Source: an uncultured Cuneatibacter sp.
GTDB lineage: Bacteria > Bacillota > Clostridia > Lachnospirales > Lachnospiraceae
DNA: 64,000 bases
Direction of reading: 5' to 3'
Assembly (NCBI GenBank): GCA_934234215.1
Contig: CAKQHB010000002.1
Coordinates: 124,001-188,000, forward strand
A program made the translations under genes and the position numbers. How positions within the stretch are numbered: position 1 is the first letter of the stretch; each line of letters starts with the position of its first letter. Below, piece after piece: positions 24,987-32,930 of this stretch. Below the pieces are notes generated by a model. It saw nothing but the letters and a program-made list of their open reading frames with translations. It did not search any database and was not told where the DNA came from.

Positions 24987-25239
24987 AAACAAAGAATGTG
25001 AATATTTTCCCTGTCATCAGGGATTGGACAATTTCAACTGCCTGTTTTGCTATTGTCCGCTGTACTTGAAGGAGCACTGTCCGGGAAAGCCGGAATGGAT
25101 CAAAGCCGGAGAACGAAAAATCAAAGATTGTTCGAATTGTACTTTCCCGCATCAAGCGGAAAATTATGAAACGGTTATTCGGATCCTGACAAATACAATG
25201 TTAAGTGACACAAATGAAAAAACGAGAATTGACAAATAG
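24961..25239 (+). CDS. Cysteine-rich small domain protein (zf-like family)
   Basis: A 92-residue protein with Cys in Cys-Glu-Tyr-Phe-Pro-Cys-His, Asn-Cys-Leu-Phe-Cys-Tyr-Cys-Pro-Leu-Tyr and Asp-Cys-Ser-Asn-Cys-Thr-Phe-Pro-His. This matches the cysteine-rich small domain (COG2158-like) predicted to bind metal and often found near cobalamin genes. GGGAG at 24949-24953 fits ATG 24961; the ATG at 24955 is too close. Its 3' end overlaps the -35 box of the cobalamin riboswitch promoter, so it is upstream of, not inside, that regulon. A cobalamin link is therefore suggestive only. Confidence 0.75.
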   Translation: MKNSYRFFENKECEYFPCHQGLDNFNCLFCYCPLYLKEHCPGKPEWIKAGERKIKDCSNCTFPHQAENYETVIRILTNTMLSDTNEKTRIDK

Positions 25240-25257
25240 TTTTCAGAATGTTACACT
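25229..25257 (+). promoter_or_regulatory. Promoter of the riboswitch-controlled corrinoid operon
   Basis: Consensus TTGACA (25229-25234), 17 bp, TACACT (25252-25257). Transcription would begin about 15 bases before the first riboswitch stem. Confidence 0.8.
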
Positions 25258-25279
25258 CTGAGAGAAAATAAAGAAAAGA

Positions 25280-25411
25280 GAATACGGTCTGAAAAGTCGT
25301 TGGATACTTAGTAGATAATTGGGAATCCGGTTCGAATCCGGAACAACCGTCATTACTGTGATGGATGCACCAGAAAGAGGATGCATCCTAAGTCAGATTA
25401 CTCCCGTATTC
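25280..25411 (+). promoter_or_regulatory. Cobalamin riboswitch
   Basis: The conserved core is recognisable: GGGAAtCCGGT, AATCCGG and TACTGTGATGG in order (about 25321-25368), then a B12-box-like AAGTCAGATTACTCCCG (25390-25406). The closing stem pairs GAATACGG (25280-25287) with CCGTATTC (25404-25411), and GGATGCA (25364 on) pairs with TGCATCC before the B12 box. The element is compact, lacking the long variable arms, which is common in the shorter cobalamin-II types. Ligand form (adenosyl- or aquo/methylcobalamin) cannot be decided. A terminator 110 bases on is the likely expression platform: corrinoid binding should switch the downstream genes off. Confidence 0.87.
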
Positions 25412-25521
25412 TTATGGTGTTGGAAATCTTGGACGAGGAAGAGATACAGCCGATTGCGAAGAGCAGGAGTCTGCCCGAATCCGGGATTGGATTGCTTTCT
25501 TTTTCGTGTATCTGTCTGTAT

Positions 25522-25554
25522 GCGCTTTTCCGAAGCTTCGGGAAAGCGTTTTTT
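25522..25554 (+). terminator. Terminator of the cobalamin riboswitch
   Basis: Inverted repeat of 13 bp with one mismatch (25523-25535 with 25536-25548), centred on AAGCTT, followed by T6. Between it and the riboswitch lies about 110 bases that may contain the antiterminator; I did not resolve the pairing. Confidence 0.85.
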
Positions 25555-25558
25555 GTAT

Positions 25559-25776
25559 GCATTTTGCGAAGCAATATGCATACATGAGCATGTAGCGAAG
25601 CGGAATGCGAATAACCGCTTTGTCGCATTTTGCGAAGCAATATGCATACATGAGCATGTAGCGAAGCGGAATGCGAATAACCGCTTTGCTGCATTTTGCG
25701 AAGCAATATGCATACATGAGCATGTAGCGAAGCGGAATGCGAATAACCGCTTTGCCACATTTTGCGAAGCAATATG
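25559..25776 (+). repeat. Tandem 66-bp repeats, three full units plus a 20-bp partial
   Basis: Units at 25559-25624, 25625-25690 and 25691-25756 differ only in the last few bases; a partial fourth (25757-25776) runs into the leader of the first gene. Each unit contains a small palindrome (TACATG-AG-CATGTA) and AAGCGG/CCGCTT arms with an 11-nt loop. The unit length is a multiple of three, so several frames on both strands stay open; none has a ribosome binding site or recognisable protein, so I treat this as untranslated leader. There are no spacers, so it is not CRISPR. Confidence 0.95.
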
Positions 25777-25803
25777 ACCAACACAAGAGGAGGTGATTTC
25801 AGA

Positions 25804-26067
25804 ATGGAAGATAAAAGAGCCGCAGCGATTGCGATCCTGCAGCAGGCTGCGAAGGAGCTTGGTCATGTGCCGAAGCGCAGTGATCTGGCAGACGCAGATG
25901 TCTGTCTGATCAAGCAGAAGCTGGGACCGTGGCCGCGGGCGCTCGAAGCTGCCGGACTGAAGGAGCCGCCTGCCGTATCTGCAGCGGAAAAAAGCCGCGC
26001 AAAGCGTGAACGGGCAAAAGCGCAGCGGAAGCAGAAGAAAGTAGAGGAGAGAGGAAGCGGAATATGA
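25804..26067 (+). CDS. Small basic protein resembling a homing-endonuclease-associated DNA-binding repeat
   Basis: An 87-residue protein starting at ATG 25804 after AGGAGGTG; the open frame continues upstream into the tandem repeats but without a start signal. Residues 5-52 have the pattern Ile-Leu-x-x-Ala-Ala-x-Glu-Leu-Gly-x-Val-Pro...Leu-Gly-Pro-Trp-Pro-Arg-Ala-Leu-Glu-Ala-Ala-Gly-Leu. This matches the HNH/homing-endonuclease-associated repeat, a small helix-turn-helix-like DNA-binding unit. The rest is a Lys/Arg/Glu-rich tail. It overlaps the giant surface protein gene by 4 bases (ATGA), so it is co-expressed with it. It could be a local regulator. There is no nuclease motif. Confidence 0.65.
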   Translation: MEDKRAAAIAILQQAAKELGHVPKRSDLADADVCLIKQKLGPWPRALEAAGLKEPPAVSAAEKSRAKRERAKAQRKQKKVEERGSGI

Positions 26068-29000
26068 AACGAAGAATTCGGATTCTTGCATGGATGCTGG
26101 TGCTGGCGCTGACTGTGGGTATGATTCAGTGGCCGACCGGACTGACTGCAATGGCGAGTCTCGGACAGGTGCATGTCATCGTAGAAAATACGACATATGC
26201 AAAGGCAGATGGTGCAGCCTGGGACGGAACCTTGCTGGATGAGTGGGTGGAATTAAAAGAAGATTCCAATGCACTGAGTGTCGTGAAAGACGCACTGGAT
26301 GCGAAAAACATGACACAGACAGGTGCAGACAAGGGTTACATTTCAGAAATTGCCGGACTGAGTGAGTTCGACGGTGGTGCACAGAGCGGCTGGATGGGAA
26401 CTCTGAATGACTGGTTTACAGATCAGGGACTAAATCAGTATACCGTTGCGGCGGGCAGTCTGTCAGCCGGAGATGAAGTCCGCATGATGTACACGAAAAA
26501 TTGGGGTGCAGATCTTGGATATGATTGGTCCGGAGAAGATGAATCTTTAGCATCTGTTGTATTTAGCGCCGGTACATTGAATCAGAACTTTGAAGCAGCA
26601 GTGACGAGCTACACACTGACAGTTCCGGAAGGAACGACAGCGCTGACCGTTGTTCCGACAGCAGTAAATAAAAATTTCCAGACGCATATTTATGCAGACG
26701 GTGTGGAATATAAGAGAACTGCACAGATTCCGGTAACGGCAGGCAATATGGTACTGAAAATTACCTGCGGTACAAAAGAATATACATTTGCCGTTCAAAA
26801 AGAAGGAACCGTCAGTGCCAATGTGACAATTCGTTCCCAGATGGCTGGTGCTTACCTGACAGGATTGCAGACGGTTACAGTCTCTTCTGATTTGGCAGAG
26901 AGCTATGGCTATGAGGATGGAATTGTGCCGGCAGACGGCGTATCCACACTGGATGCACTGGTAAAAGCACACGAGCTGATTTATGGAACAACAGACTTTA
27001 CTCCGGATACAGCACAGCAGTATCTGGCAGTTGGTTCTGGATATATCAGTATGCTGTTCGGATATCCGACATATGCTTCCGGATTTTTCGTAAATCAGGG
27101 GTATCCGAATGATGGAACAAATGGCACCTTGATTACGACAACAAAGCTGGTAGACGGAGACAGTGTTGATTTCTTTGTTTATCAGGATGAAACAGGTTAT
27201 TCCGATTGGTATACCTGGGTGACCTGGCCGGAAGATGCCCGTGCAGAAGAAGAGATTACCGTACAGGTAGATGGTACTTCTGCAATGAATGGATATCTGT
27301 ACCAGACACCGTCCGATATGCGCAAGGCGGCAACACCTCTTGCAAATGCAAAGCTGGGCTGGCTGGATCAGACAACTGGTGCTGTAACGGAAATTTCGGG
27401 AGCAGTGACAGACAAAGACGGAAATGCCACGATCACGCTGGACCGGGATGTAACGCAGAATACATTGGTGGCAATGACAAATGGAGATGCCGGTGTTTCT
27501 GTTTTGATGAATCCCTCTCAGACCGAGATCAAGCCTTCTGAAAAAGTGGATGCTGCGATTACAATGAACCGGATTTCCCCGAAAGCGAGATTGTATCGTG
27601 CAGAAGATACTGAGCATGCAGAGGATTTACTGGCAGGTGTTGCACAGAGCGGCTATGCTTATCAGAATCTGCGTTTGCTGCCGGGCACTTATGTACTGGA
27701 AGGAATCGCATCCAATGGTGTGACAGTCAACGGTACGATCGAACTGAATGTGACATCGGAGAATGAATCCTTCCAGATTCAGACGTTGGAAGCATACGCA
27801 ACGAATAACAGCTATAGCTGGAATTACGGAACAGACTTTACAATCGAAAATCTGAAGGTGCTCTCCGGAGGCGGCAGTGCAACCGTTTCCAGAAAAGTGA
27901 CACTGGGAGATTCGACAAAAGCAGGAAGAAAGACATTCCTGGCGCTTGTTGGAGATTTTTATACATTTGAAGCAGTTCCGACCGAGCTGCATCAGGAGCA
28001 ATACACAACCCTTTTGAAGAGTGGAAGCGTTACAGCATGGACAACAACCGCTTCTTTTGCAGTTCCGGAAAAGGCAGACCTGATTGTGACATATCCGTAT
28101 GAAGACGCAGATCAGGATGGTGAGAATGACTATATTCTGGAAGTAGAGCAGCTGTCCAATTATTATATATACAACTATCTGACGCCGAGTTCAGTGAAGG
28201 AAGCTGGAGAAAATGCAACCGCATCCTTCGCGGCAGCAAAGAATACAGACTTTACTTACCGGGTTACAAATCCGAAAAAGGAAACCTCTGTTGCTTACGG
28301 AGCTACTGTAAAAACTTCGGCAACGGAGAGCAACAATGAAGTAACGGTTACAAAGGAACTGCTGGAAGAAAACAGCGAAAAAAATAAAAATACAGTTGTA
28401 AAGGATTTCTCCGAAAACAAATATGATGTCGGTGATCTGTATTTGACCGTCAACGAACAGGGCTATGTAAATCTGAATGCCGGCGATAGTTATAAACTGT
28501 ATGCATATCGTAACTGGCTGACGATCGGCAGCATTACAGGAAATGATAAGGTTGTAGAACCGGATTTCCATGTACAGGTGCTGGATGTGGATGGAACAGG
28601 TGCCGTTTCGGTAACAGAAAATCTGGAGAATACATCCGGAAAGCACAGCTTTGAGTTAAAGGCAAATCATGCCGGTACATCTATCGTTCTTGTAACATAT
28701 GATGCATTGACAAATGCATCTGCAGCAGGTGGCTCTTTCTTCTCTGCAGTCTGGCCGGAAAATACAGGAGTGTTTGTTGTAACAGTCGGAGCAGAAAATG
28801 GCATTGAGACCGGTATGAAAATCAATGCCGGAATGAATGGCGCTTCCAAGCTGGCAGGAGATTCTTTTGACAGTGAACTGGATGTGCTGTATTATACCGG
28901 AAAAGACGGTGCGACATATACCTTCACACCGGAAGAAGGCACAACCGTTTCTATGGCAGTGTGCCAGTATATCAATGGCAAGATGACATTCGGTGCATTT

Positions 29001-30995
29001 GGAACGGATGGAGTAGCTGCAAATGCAGATGGCTCTGTTACATTGAGCGGTCTGGTAGCTGGTAAGAGCATTGTAAAACTGGAGAAGGACGGAAAAGTTG
29101 CTTATCAGGTGCTTCGTGCAAAGCAGTTGAATTACAGCGTTTACAAGGGGGACAGCATTTCCGAAAGTCAGAAGTTATATGATTCTGCGGCAGATGCAAT
29201 CTATGCGTACACGGATGGAACAAAGAGCATTACGAAAGCAGAGTACCGTGGACTGAGTGCGGAAGAGCAGGCATCCTATACGGAGCTTTCCGCAGAACCG
29301 GGTGAAAATGCGCTGCTTGTATTTGACCGTGTTTATCATCCGGCAAATAAGCTGTCCGGTGTTTATAATATGGCTGCGTCTATTCAGCTGACGGGTGAAG
29401 ATGGAACGGTGGTAACCGGAAAGCAGAATCAGTATGAATTTGCATCTTATGCAGCAGCGCAGCAGGTCAAGATTACGATTCCGAGTGACTGGAATCAGAA
29501 TCATTTTAAACTGAGCGGCGTTTTGAAAGCAAGTGGCTGGGGATCCGAATTTGGTTTGCATCGTATCCTGACATATGAGCTTGGAAAGACAGCAAACTTT
29601 GGAGCTGTTATGCAGACCGGATATTTCGGAAATCTGGAAAATGTGAGCGTTCCGCTGGCATCGAAAAATCAGGCACCTGTTTTGGCTGTGACCGAAAAGA
29701 CACAGCAGATGATTTGTCTGAAGGATGCACAGAAGACGATTGATCTCAGCAGTATTTTCTCCGATCCAGATGGAGATACTTTGAAATACTTCGTTTCTGT
29801 CAATGGCGCAGAAGCTGTACCGGCAGAAAAACTTTATACCATTCCAACCGATGCAGAAGGTAATTATGAATTCGTATTTTCTGCAAACGATGGCCTGGAG
29901 GACGCAGCAGAGACTTACACGATCCAGCTGACGGTTCAGAATTTTGACGATGCTTACCAGTCCACCGGCAACACTCTGATGTCTCAGGATTTCACTACTA
30001 CTGGCAGTATCGGTGGTGAGTGGAAGATTCTTGGTTTAGCACGCAGTGGCCGCGAGATTCCGGACACATATTATCAGAGTGCAGTTTCTTATATCAAGAG
30101 TACGATGGATGCCGATGGCCGTCTGAGCCGCACAAAGTCCACGGAGAACTCTCGTATGATTCTGGCGATGACCGCTCTTGGTTATGACGCATCGGATATC
30201 AATGGTATGAATCTGCTGCTGGGATTGAGCGATCTGAGCTATGTAAAGAAACAGGGAATCAATGGTGCAATCTGGGCATTGATCGCACTGGACAGCGGAA
30301 AGTATGAGATTCCCACATCCACCACCGGCAATCAGGTGACAAGAGAAGCTCTGGTACAGGAAATCATTGGTGCACAGATGGCAGATGGTATGTGGTCATT
30401 GGATGGCACAAATGGAGAAGTTGACCTGACAGCGATGGCACTGCAGGCTCTGGCACCGTATGCGTCTGATGCAGCCGTTCAGGCAGCGGTGGATCTGGCA
30501 TTGCAGACATTATCTGCGAAGCAGAATGTGAATGGTGACTTTGGAACCGGATCAGATGCAAGTGCAGAGACATGCGCACAGGTAGTAGTCGCATTGACGA
30601 GTTTTGGTATTGATCCGAATACCGACAGCAGATTTGTGAAGGCAGAAGGCAGCGCCCTGAATGCATTGCTGCGCTATTATGAGAATGGCATGTTCAGACA
30701 TGTGACAGGCGGCAGCGCAAATCAGATGGCGACAGAGCAGGCTTACTATGCGATGGTTGCATACAAGCGTTTGCTGAATGGTCAGATAAGTCTGTATGAT
30801 ATGAGCGATGTAGCGAAAAAGCAACAGCCGGTAATTCCGGATCCGACTCCGAAGCCGGAGCCGAGTACCCCGGATCTGAAACCGGAGGATGGTCCTCACA
30901 CCGGAGACGGCAGTGCTCCGATGAGCTGGTATCTGTTGTTGATGGCAGGCAGCGCAGTATGCGGATTATGCCTGTACAGAAGACGGAGATTCTGA
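26064..30995 (+). CDS. Giant DUF4430/alpha-alpha-barrel surface protein, transcobalamin-like
   Basis: A 1643-residue secreted protein with a signal peptide (residues 1-31). A DUF4430 domain (about 34-145) ends in Gly-Trp-Met-Gly-Thr-Leu-Asn and Gly-Asp-Glu-Val-Arg-Met-Met-Tyr. Next come a cadherin-like beta-sandwich (about 160-250), a second DUF4430-like domain (about 255-395) and several beta-rich domains. One of these, with Asp-Pro-Asp-Gly-Asp-Thr-Leu, is Ig/cadherin-like (about 1200-1300). Residues about 1311-1595 form a terpene-cyclase-like alpha/alpha barrel with repeats such as Met-Ala-Asp-Gly-Met-Trp-Ser-Leu...Leu-Thr-Ala-Met-Ala-Leu-Gln-Ala-Leu and Asn-Val-Asn-Gly-Asp-Phe-Gly. A Pro-rich linker, a variant sortase motif Pro-His-Thr-Gly-Asp, a hydrophobic helix and Arg-Arg-Arg-Arg-Arg-Phe end it. 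Human transcobalamin and intrinsic factor combine the same barrel with a DUF4430-like domain. With the B12 riboswitch and ECF genes this suggests surface capture of corrinoids; binding itself is inferred. Confidence 0.85.
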   Translation: MKRRIRILAWMLVLALTVGMIQWPTGLTAMASLGQVHVIVENTTYAKADGAAWDGTLLDEWVELKEDSNALSVVKDALDAKNMTQTGADKGYISEIAGLSEFDGGAQSGWMGTLNDWFTDQGLNQYTVAAGSLSAGDEVRMMYTKNWGADLGYDWSGEDESLASVVFSAGTLNQNFEAAVTSYTLTVPEGTTALTVVPTAVNKNFQTHIYADGVEYKRTAQIPVTAGNMVLKITCGTKEYTFAVQKEGTVSANVTIRSQMAGAYLTGLQTVTVSSDLAESYGYEDGIVPADGVSTLDALVKAHELIYGTTDFTPDTAQQYLAVGSGYISMLFGYPTYASGFFVNQGYPNDGTNGTLITTTKLVDGDSVDFFVYQDETGYSDWYTWVTWPEDARAEEEITVQVDGTSAMNGYLYQTPSDMRKAATPLANAKLGWLDQTTGAVTEISGAVTDKDGNATITLDRDVTQNTLVAMTNGDAGVSVLMNPSQTEIKPSEKVDAAITMNRISPKARLYRAEDTEHAEDLLAGVAQSGYAYQNLRLLPGTYVLEGIASNGVTVNGTIELNVTSENESFQIQTLEAYATNNSYSWNYGTDFTIENLKVLSGGGSATVSRKVTLGDSTKAGRKTFLALVGDFYTFEAVPTELHQEQYTTLLKSGSVTAWTTTASFAVPEKADLIVTYPYEDADQDGENDYILEVEQLSNYYIYNYLTPSSVKEAGENATASFAAAKNTDFTYRVTNPKKETSVAYGATVKTSATESNNEVTVTKELLEENSEKNKNTVVKDFSENKYDVGDLYLTVNEQGYVNLNAGDSYKLYAYRNWLTIGSITGNDKVVEPDFHVQVLDVDGTGAVSVTENLENTSGKHSFELKANHAGTSIVLVTYDALTNASAAGGSFFSAVWPENTGVFVVTVGAENGIETGMKINAGMNGASKLAGDSFDSELDVLYYTGKDGATYTFTPEEGTTVSMAVCQYINGKMTFGAFGTDGVAANADGSVTLSGLVAGKSIVKLEKDGKVAYQVLRAKQLNYSVYKGDSISESQKLYDSAADAIYAYTDGTKSITKAEYRGLSAEEQASYTELSAEPGENALLVFDRVYHPANKLSGVYNMAASIQLTGEDGTVVTGKQNQYEFASYAAAQQVKITIPSDWNQNHFKLSGVLKASGWGSEFGLHRILTYELGKTANFGAVMQTGYFGNLENVSVPLASKNQAPVLAVTEKTQQMICLKDAQKTIDLSSIFSDPDGDTLKYFVSVNGAEAVPAEKLYTIPTDAEGNYEFVFSANDGLEDAAETYTIQLTVQNFDDAYQSTGNTLMSQDFTTTGSIGGEWKILGLARSGREIPDTYYQSAVSYIKSTMDADGRLSRTKSTENSRMILAMTALGYDASDINGMNLLLGLSDLSYVKKQGINGAIWALIALDSGKYEIPTSTTGNQVTREALVQEIIGAQMADGMWSLDGTNGEVDLTAMALQALAPYASDAAVQAAVDLALQTLSAKQNVNGDFGTGSDASAETCAQVVVALTSFGIDPNTDSRFVKAEGSALNALLRYYENGMFRHVTGGSANQMATEQAYYAMVAYKRLLNGQISLYDMSDVAKKQQPVIPDPTPKPEPSTPDLKPEDGPHTGDGSAPMSWYLLLMAGSAVCGLCLYRRRRF

Positions 30996-31030
30996 TATAC
31001 TGTCAGACAGGAAATCAGATAGAAAGAAAA

Positions 31031-31062
31031 AAGGAGGCACAGGAGTTTTCCCGTGCCTCCTT
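31031..31062 (+). other. Intercistronic hairpin before the second DUF4430 gene
   Basis: A 10-bp perfect stem AAGGAGGCAC/GTGCCTCCTT extended by two G-C pairs past one mismatch, with a 6-nt loop. Only three T residues follow, so termination would be weak. The left arm contains an AAGGAGG held in the stem; a free GGAG right after it (31064-31067) serves the GTG start at 31075. It could limit read-through or protect the upstream mRNA end. Confidence 0.6.
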
Positions 31063-31074
31063 TGGAGTAAAGAA

Positions 31075-32022
31075 GTGAAAGTAAAAGAGTGGATCACAAA
31101 CAATAAAAAGCGTATTCTGGCAGTACTTGTGCTGCTTGTAGTGCTGGTGACGGCGTTTTGGTACGGCGGCAGCGGCAGCTCTCATGGCTGGAATGTGGGC
31201 GGTGCCAAGCAGACATCTTCCGAAGAAACAGAGTCTTTGCTGGAATCCGAGAGCGAGAAGGAATCCGAGTCGGAACATGCATCAAAGATGGAATCTTCAG
31301 ATGCGGAGTCAAAAGAGCAATCAGAAGCTTCCTCCAATACAGAAACAGAGCAAGGGGCAGATGCTGCGCCTGAGAGCAACGCCGGACAAACAGGACAGTC
31401 AGCAGGAGCAGGTCTGGCGGGAAAATCTGAGACTGGTAATACGCAGTCTGGTAACAGCACGAATAGTACCGGCGACACATCCGGAAGCAGCGCTCAGAGC
31501 GGACAGCAGACATCGAATCAGGCGAACAATGCAGCGAGCTCACAGACACAGCCTACGTCTGCGCCAACGACAGCGCCGACGGCAGCTCCTGCACCGACGC
31601 AGGCAGCAGCAACGACCTGTACGATCTCGATTTCCTGCAGTACAGTGTGGAGTCATGCGGATCAGTTGAGTGATGGTCTTGCAGCGATTCTTCCGGCGGA
31701 CGGACAGATCCTTGGGGATACGGTTGTTACATTTACGCAGGGGGAAAGTGTGTTTGATGTGCTGCAGCGTGTGTGCCGCGAGCGGGGAATTCAGATGGAA
31801 TCTTCCTTTACCCCGGCATACAACAGTGCCTATATCGAAGGAATTCATAATTTGTATGAGTTTGACTGCGGCAGTCTGTCCGGCTGGATGTACAGCGTAA
31901 ACGGAGTCTTTCCGAACTATGGATGCTCCGGATATGCCGTGCAGAATGGGGATGTGATCCGTTGGGTGTATACCTGTGATCTTGGAAAAGATGTCGGAGC
32001 CGGTTCAGCAGCACAGCATTGA
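31075..32022 (+). CDS. Membrane-anchored DUF4430 protein, probable corrinoid-binding lipid-side partner
   Basis: A 315-residue protein starting at GTG with GGAG 7 bases upstream. One N-terminal membrane helix (about 14-29) is followed by about 140 residues of Ser/Glu/Gly/Thr/Asn- and then Ala/Pro/Thr-rich low-complexity linker, and a C-terminal DUF4430 domain (about 185-305). The domain has Gly-Trp-Met-Tyr-Ser-Val-Asn-Gly and Val-Gln-Asn-Gly-Asp-Val-Ile-Arg-Trp-Val-Tyr. Five or more cysteines in the domain suggest disulfides outside the membrane. It would hold the domain at the outer face of the membrane beside the ECF transporter encoded directly downstream, perhaps handing over ligand from the wall-bound giant protein. 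No enzymatic motif. Confidence 0.85.
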   Translation: MKVKEWITNNKKRILAVLVLLVVLVTAFWYGGSGSSHGWNVGGAKQTSSEETESLLESESEKESESEHASKMESSDAESKEQSEASSNTETEQGADAAPESNAGQTGQSAGAGLAGKSETGNTQSGNSTNSTGDTSGSSAQSGQQTSNQANNAASSQTQPTSAPTTAPTAAPAPTQAAATTCTISISCSTVWSHADQLSDGLAAILPADGQILGDTVVTFTQGESVFDVLQRVCRERGIQMESSFTPAYNSAYIEGIHNLYEFDCGSLSGWMYSVNGVFPNYGCSGYAVQNGDVIRWVYTCDLGKDVGAGSAAQH

Positions 32023-32042
32023 GTGCAGAGAGGAAAAAGCGC

Positions 32043-32930
32043 ATGAGAGATGCATTTGCGGAGTATCATCCGCTGACAAATTTTATTTATTTTGGATCGG
32101 TGCTGCTGTTCGCAATGTTTCAGATGCATCCGGTGTGCCTTGCTATTTCCCTCGCGGGAGCCTTCTGCAATGCGTGGCTTCCAAGATGCAAAAAAGAGAA
32201 GCGCCCGGCACTTTTCTGGATGCTTGTTCCGGCTGTGACTGCGATGATTTTGCAGCCATTATTTTCCCATGCAGGAGTGACAATATTGTGGTATTTTCCC
32301 ACAGGCAATGCACTGACGCTGGAATCCATCGTGTACGGAATTGCCAGCGGCACGATGCTGCTTGGCGTGCTGTTGTGGTTTTGCAGCTGGAATCGGGTAT
32401 TCACCACCGATAAATATGCATATTTACTGGGGCGGCTGTGGCCGTCCCTTTCCCTCGTTTTGTCGATGGTGCTGCGCTTTTTGCCGCGGTTTCGAAAACA
32501 TTTACAGGAGATTCGGGAAGCGCGAGCATGTCTGGGAGAATCGGAACAGAAAGGCTTTTTCTCCAAAATGCGGCAGGGCATCCGTACATTGGGCAGTCTT
32601 TTGACCTGGTCACTGGAACAGTCGGTGGAGACGGCAGATTCCATGAAAGCGCGGGGGTATGGTCTTCCCGGCAGAACGTCGTTTCACCGTTACCGGATGG
32701 AGCAAAGAGATTACCTGTTTGTCGGGGTGACGCTGACGTTGGATGCATTGCTTGTGTGGGGCATGATTGCCGGTATCTGGAAGTATGCGTATTTTCCGAT
32801 GCTCCAGATGGCACATCCCAGCGGAATGGCAGCGTGCTGTTTCGTTGGATATGGAATACTTTGTATGTTACCGTTGCTGGCAGATGGATGGGAGGAATGG
32901 GAATGGAACAGTACACAGTCCGAAATCTGA
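32043..32930 (+). CDS. Energy-coupling factor transporter transmembrane protein EcfT
   Basis: T-component of an ECF importer: it couples ATP hydrolysis by the EcfA subunits to toppling of the substrate-binding S component. The 295-residue protein has several spans and two cytoplasmic coupling-helix signatures with Ala-Arg: Glu-Ile-Arg-Glu-Ala-Arg-Ala and Met-Lys-Ala-Arg-Gly-Tyr-Gly. A TTG at 32019 is in frame, but GAGAGG at 32026-32033 fits ATG 32043. It begins 20 bases after the DUF4430 gene and its end overlaps the next gene by 28 bases, so the subunits are made in one block. Confidence 0.9.
   Translation: MRDAFAEYHPLTNFIYFGSVLLFAMFQMHPVCLAISLAGAFCNAWLPRCKKEKRPALFWMLVPAVTAMILQPLFSHAGVTILWYFPTGNALTLESIVYGIASGTMLLGVLLWFCSWNRVFTTDKYAYLLGRLWPSLSLVLSMVLRFLPRFRKHLQEIREARACLGESEQKGFFSKMRQGIRTLGSLLTWSLEQSVETADSMKARGYGLPGRTSFHRYRMEQRDYLFVGVTLTLDALLVWGMIAGIWKYAYFPMLQMAHPSGMAACCFVGYGILCMLPLLADGWEEWEWNSTQSEI

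Noticed and set aside
25559..25776. CRISPR array
   Set aside because: The units abut without spacers and no cas genes are present.
25393..26151. Minus-strand open frames across the 66-bp repeats, and a plus-strand frame from 25319
   Set aside because: Frames are open because the unit is a multiple of three. They include the riboswitch terminator or the antisense of real genes and have no ribosome binding sites.
26547..27617. Minus-strand open frame of 356 codons
   Set aside because: Antisense to the DUF4430 surface protein; Ile/Cys-rich composition typical of a shadow and no start signal.
32438..32902. N-terminal extension of the fused ECF protein
   Set aside because: The upstream part of the open frame overlaps ecfT in another frame; the GGAGG at 32891 and start of the ATPase homology fix the start at 32903.
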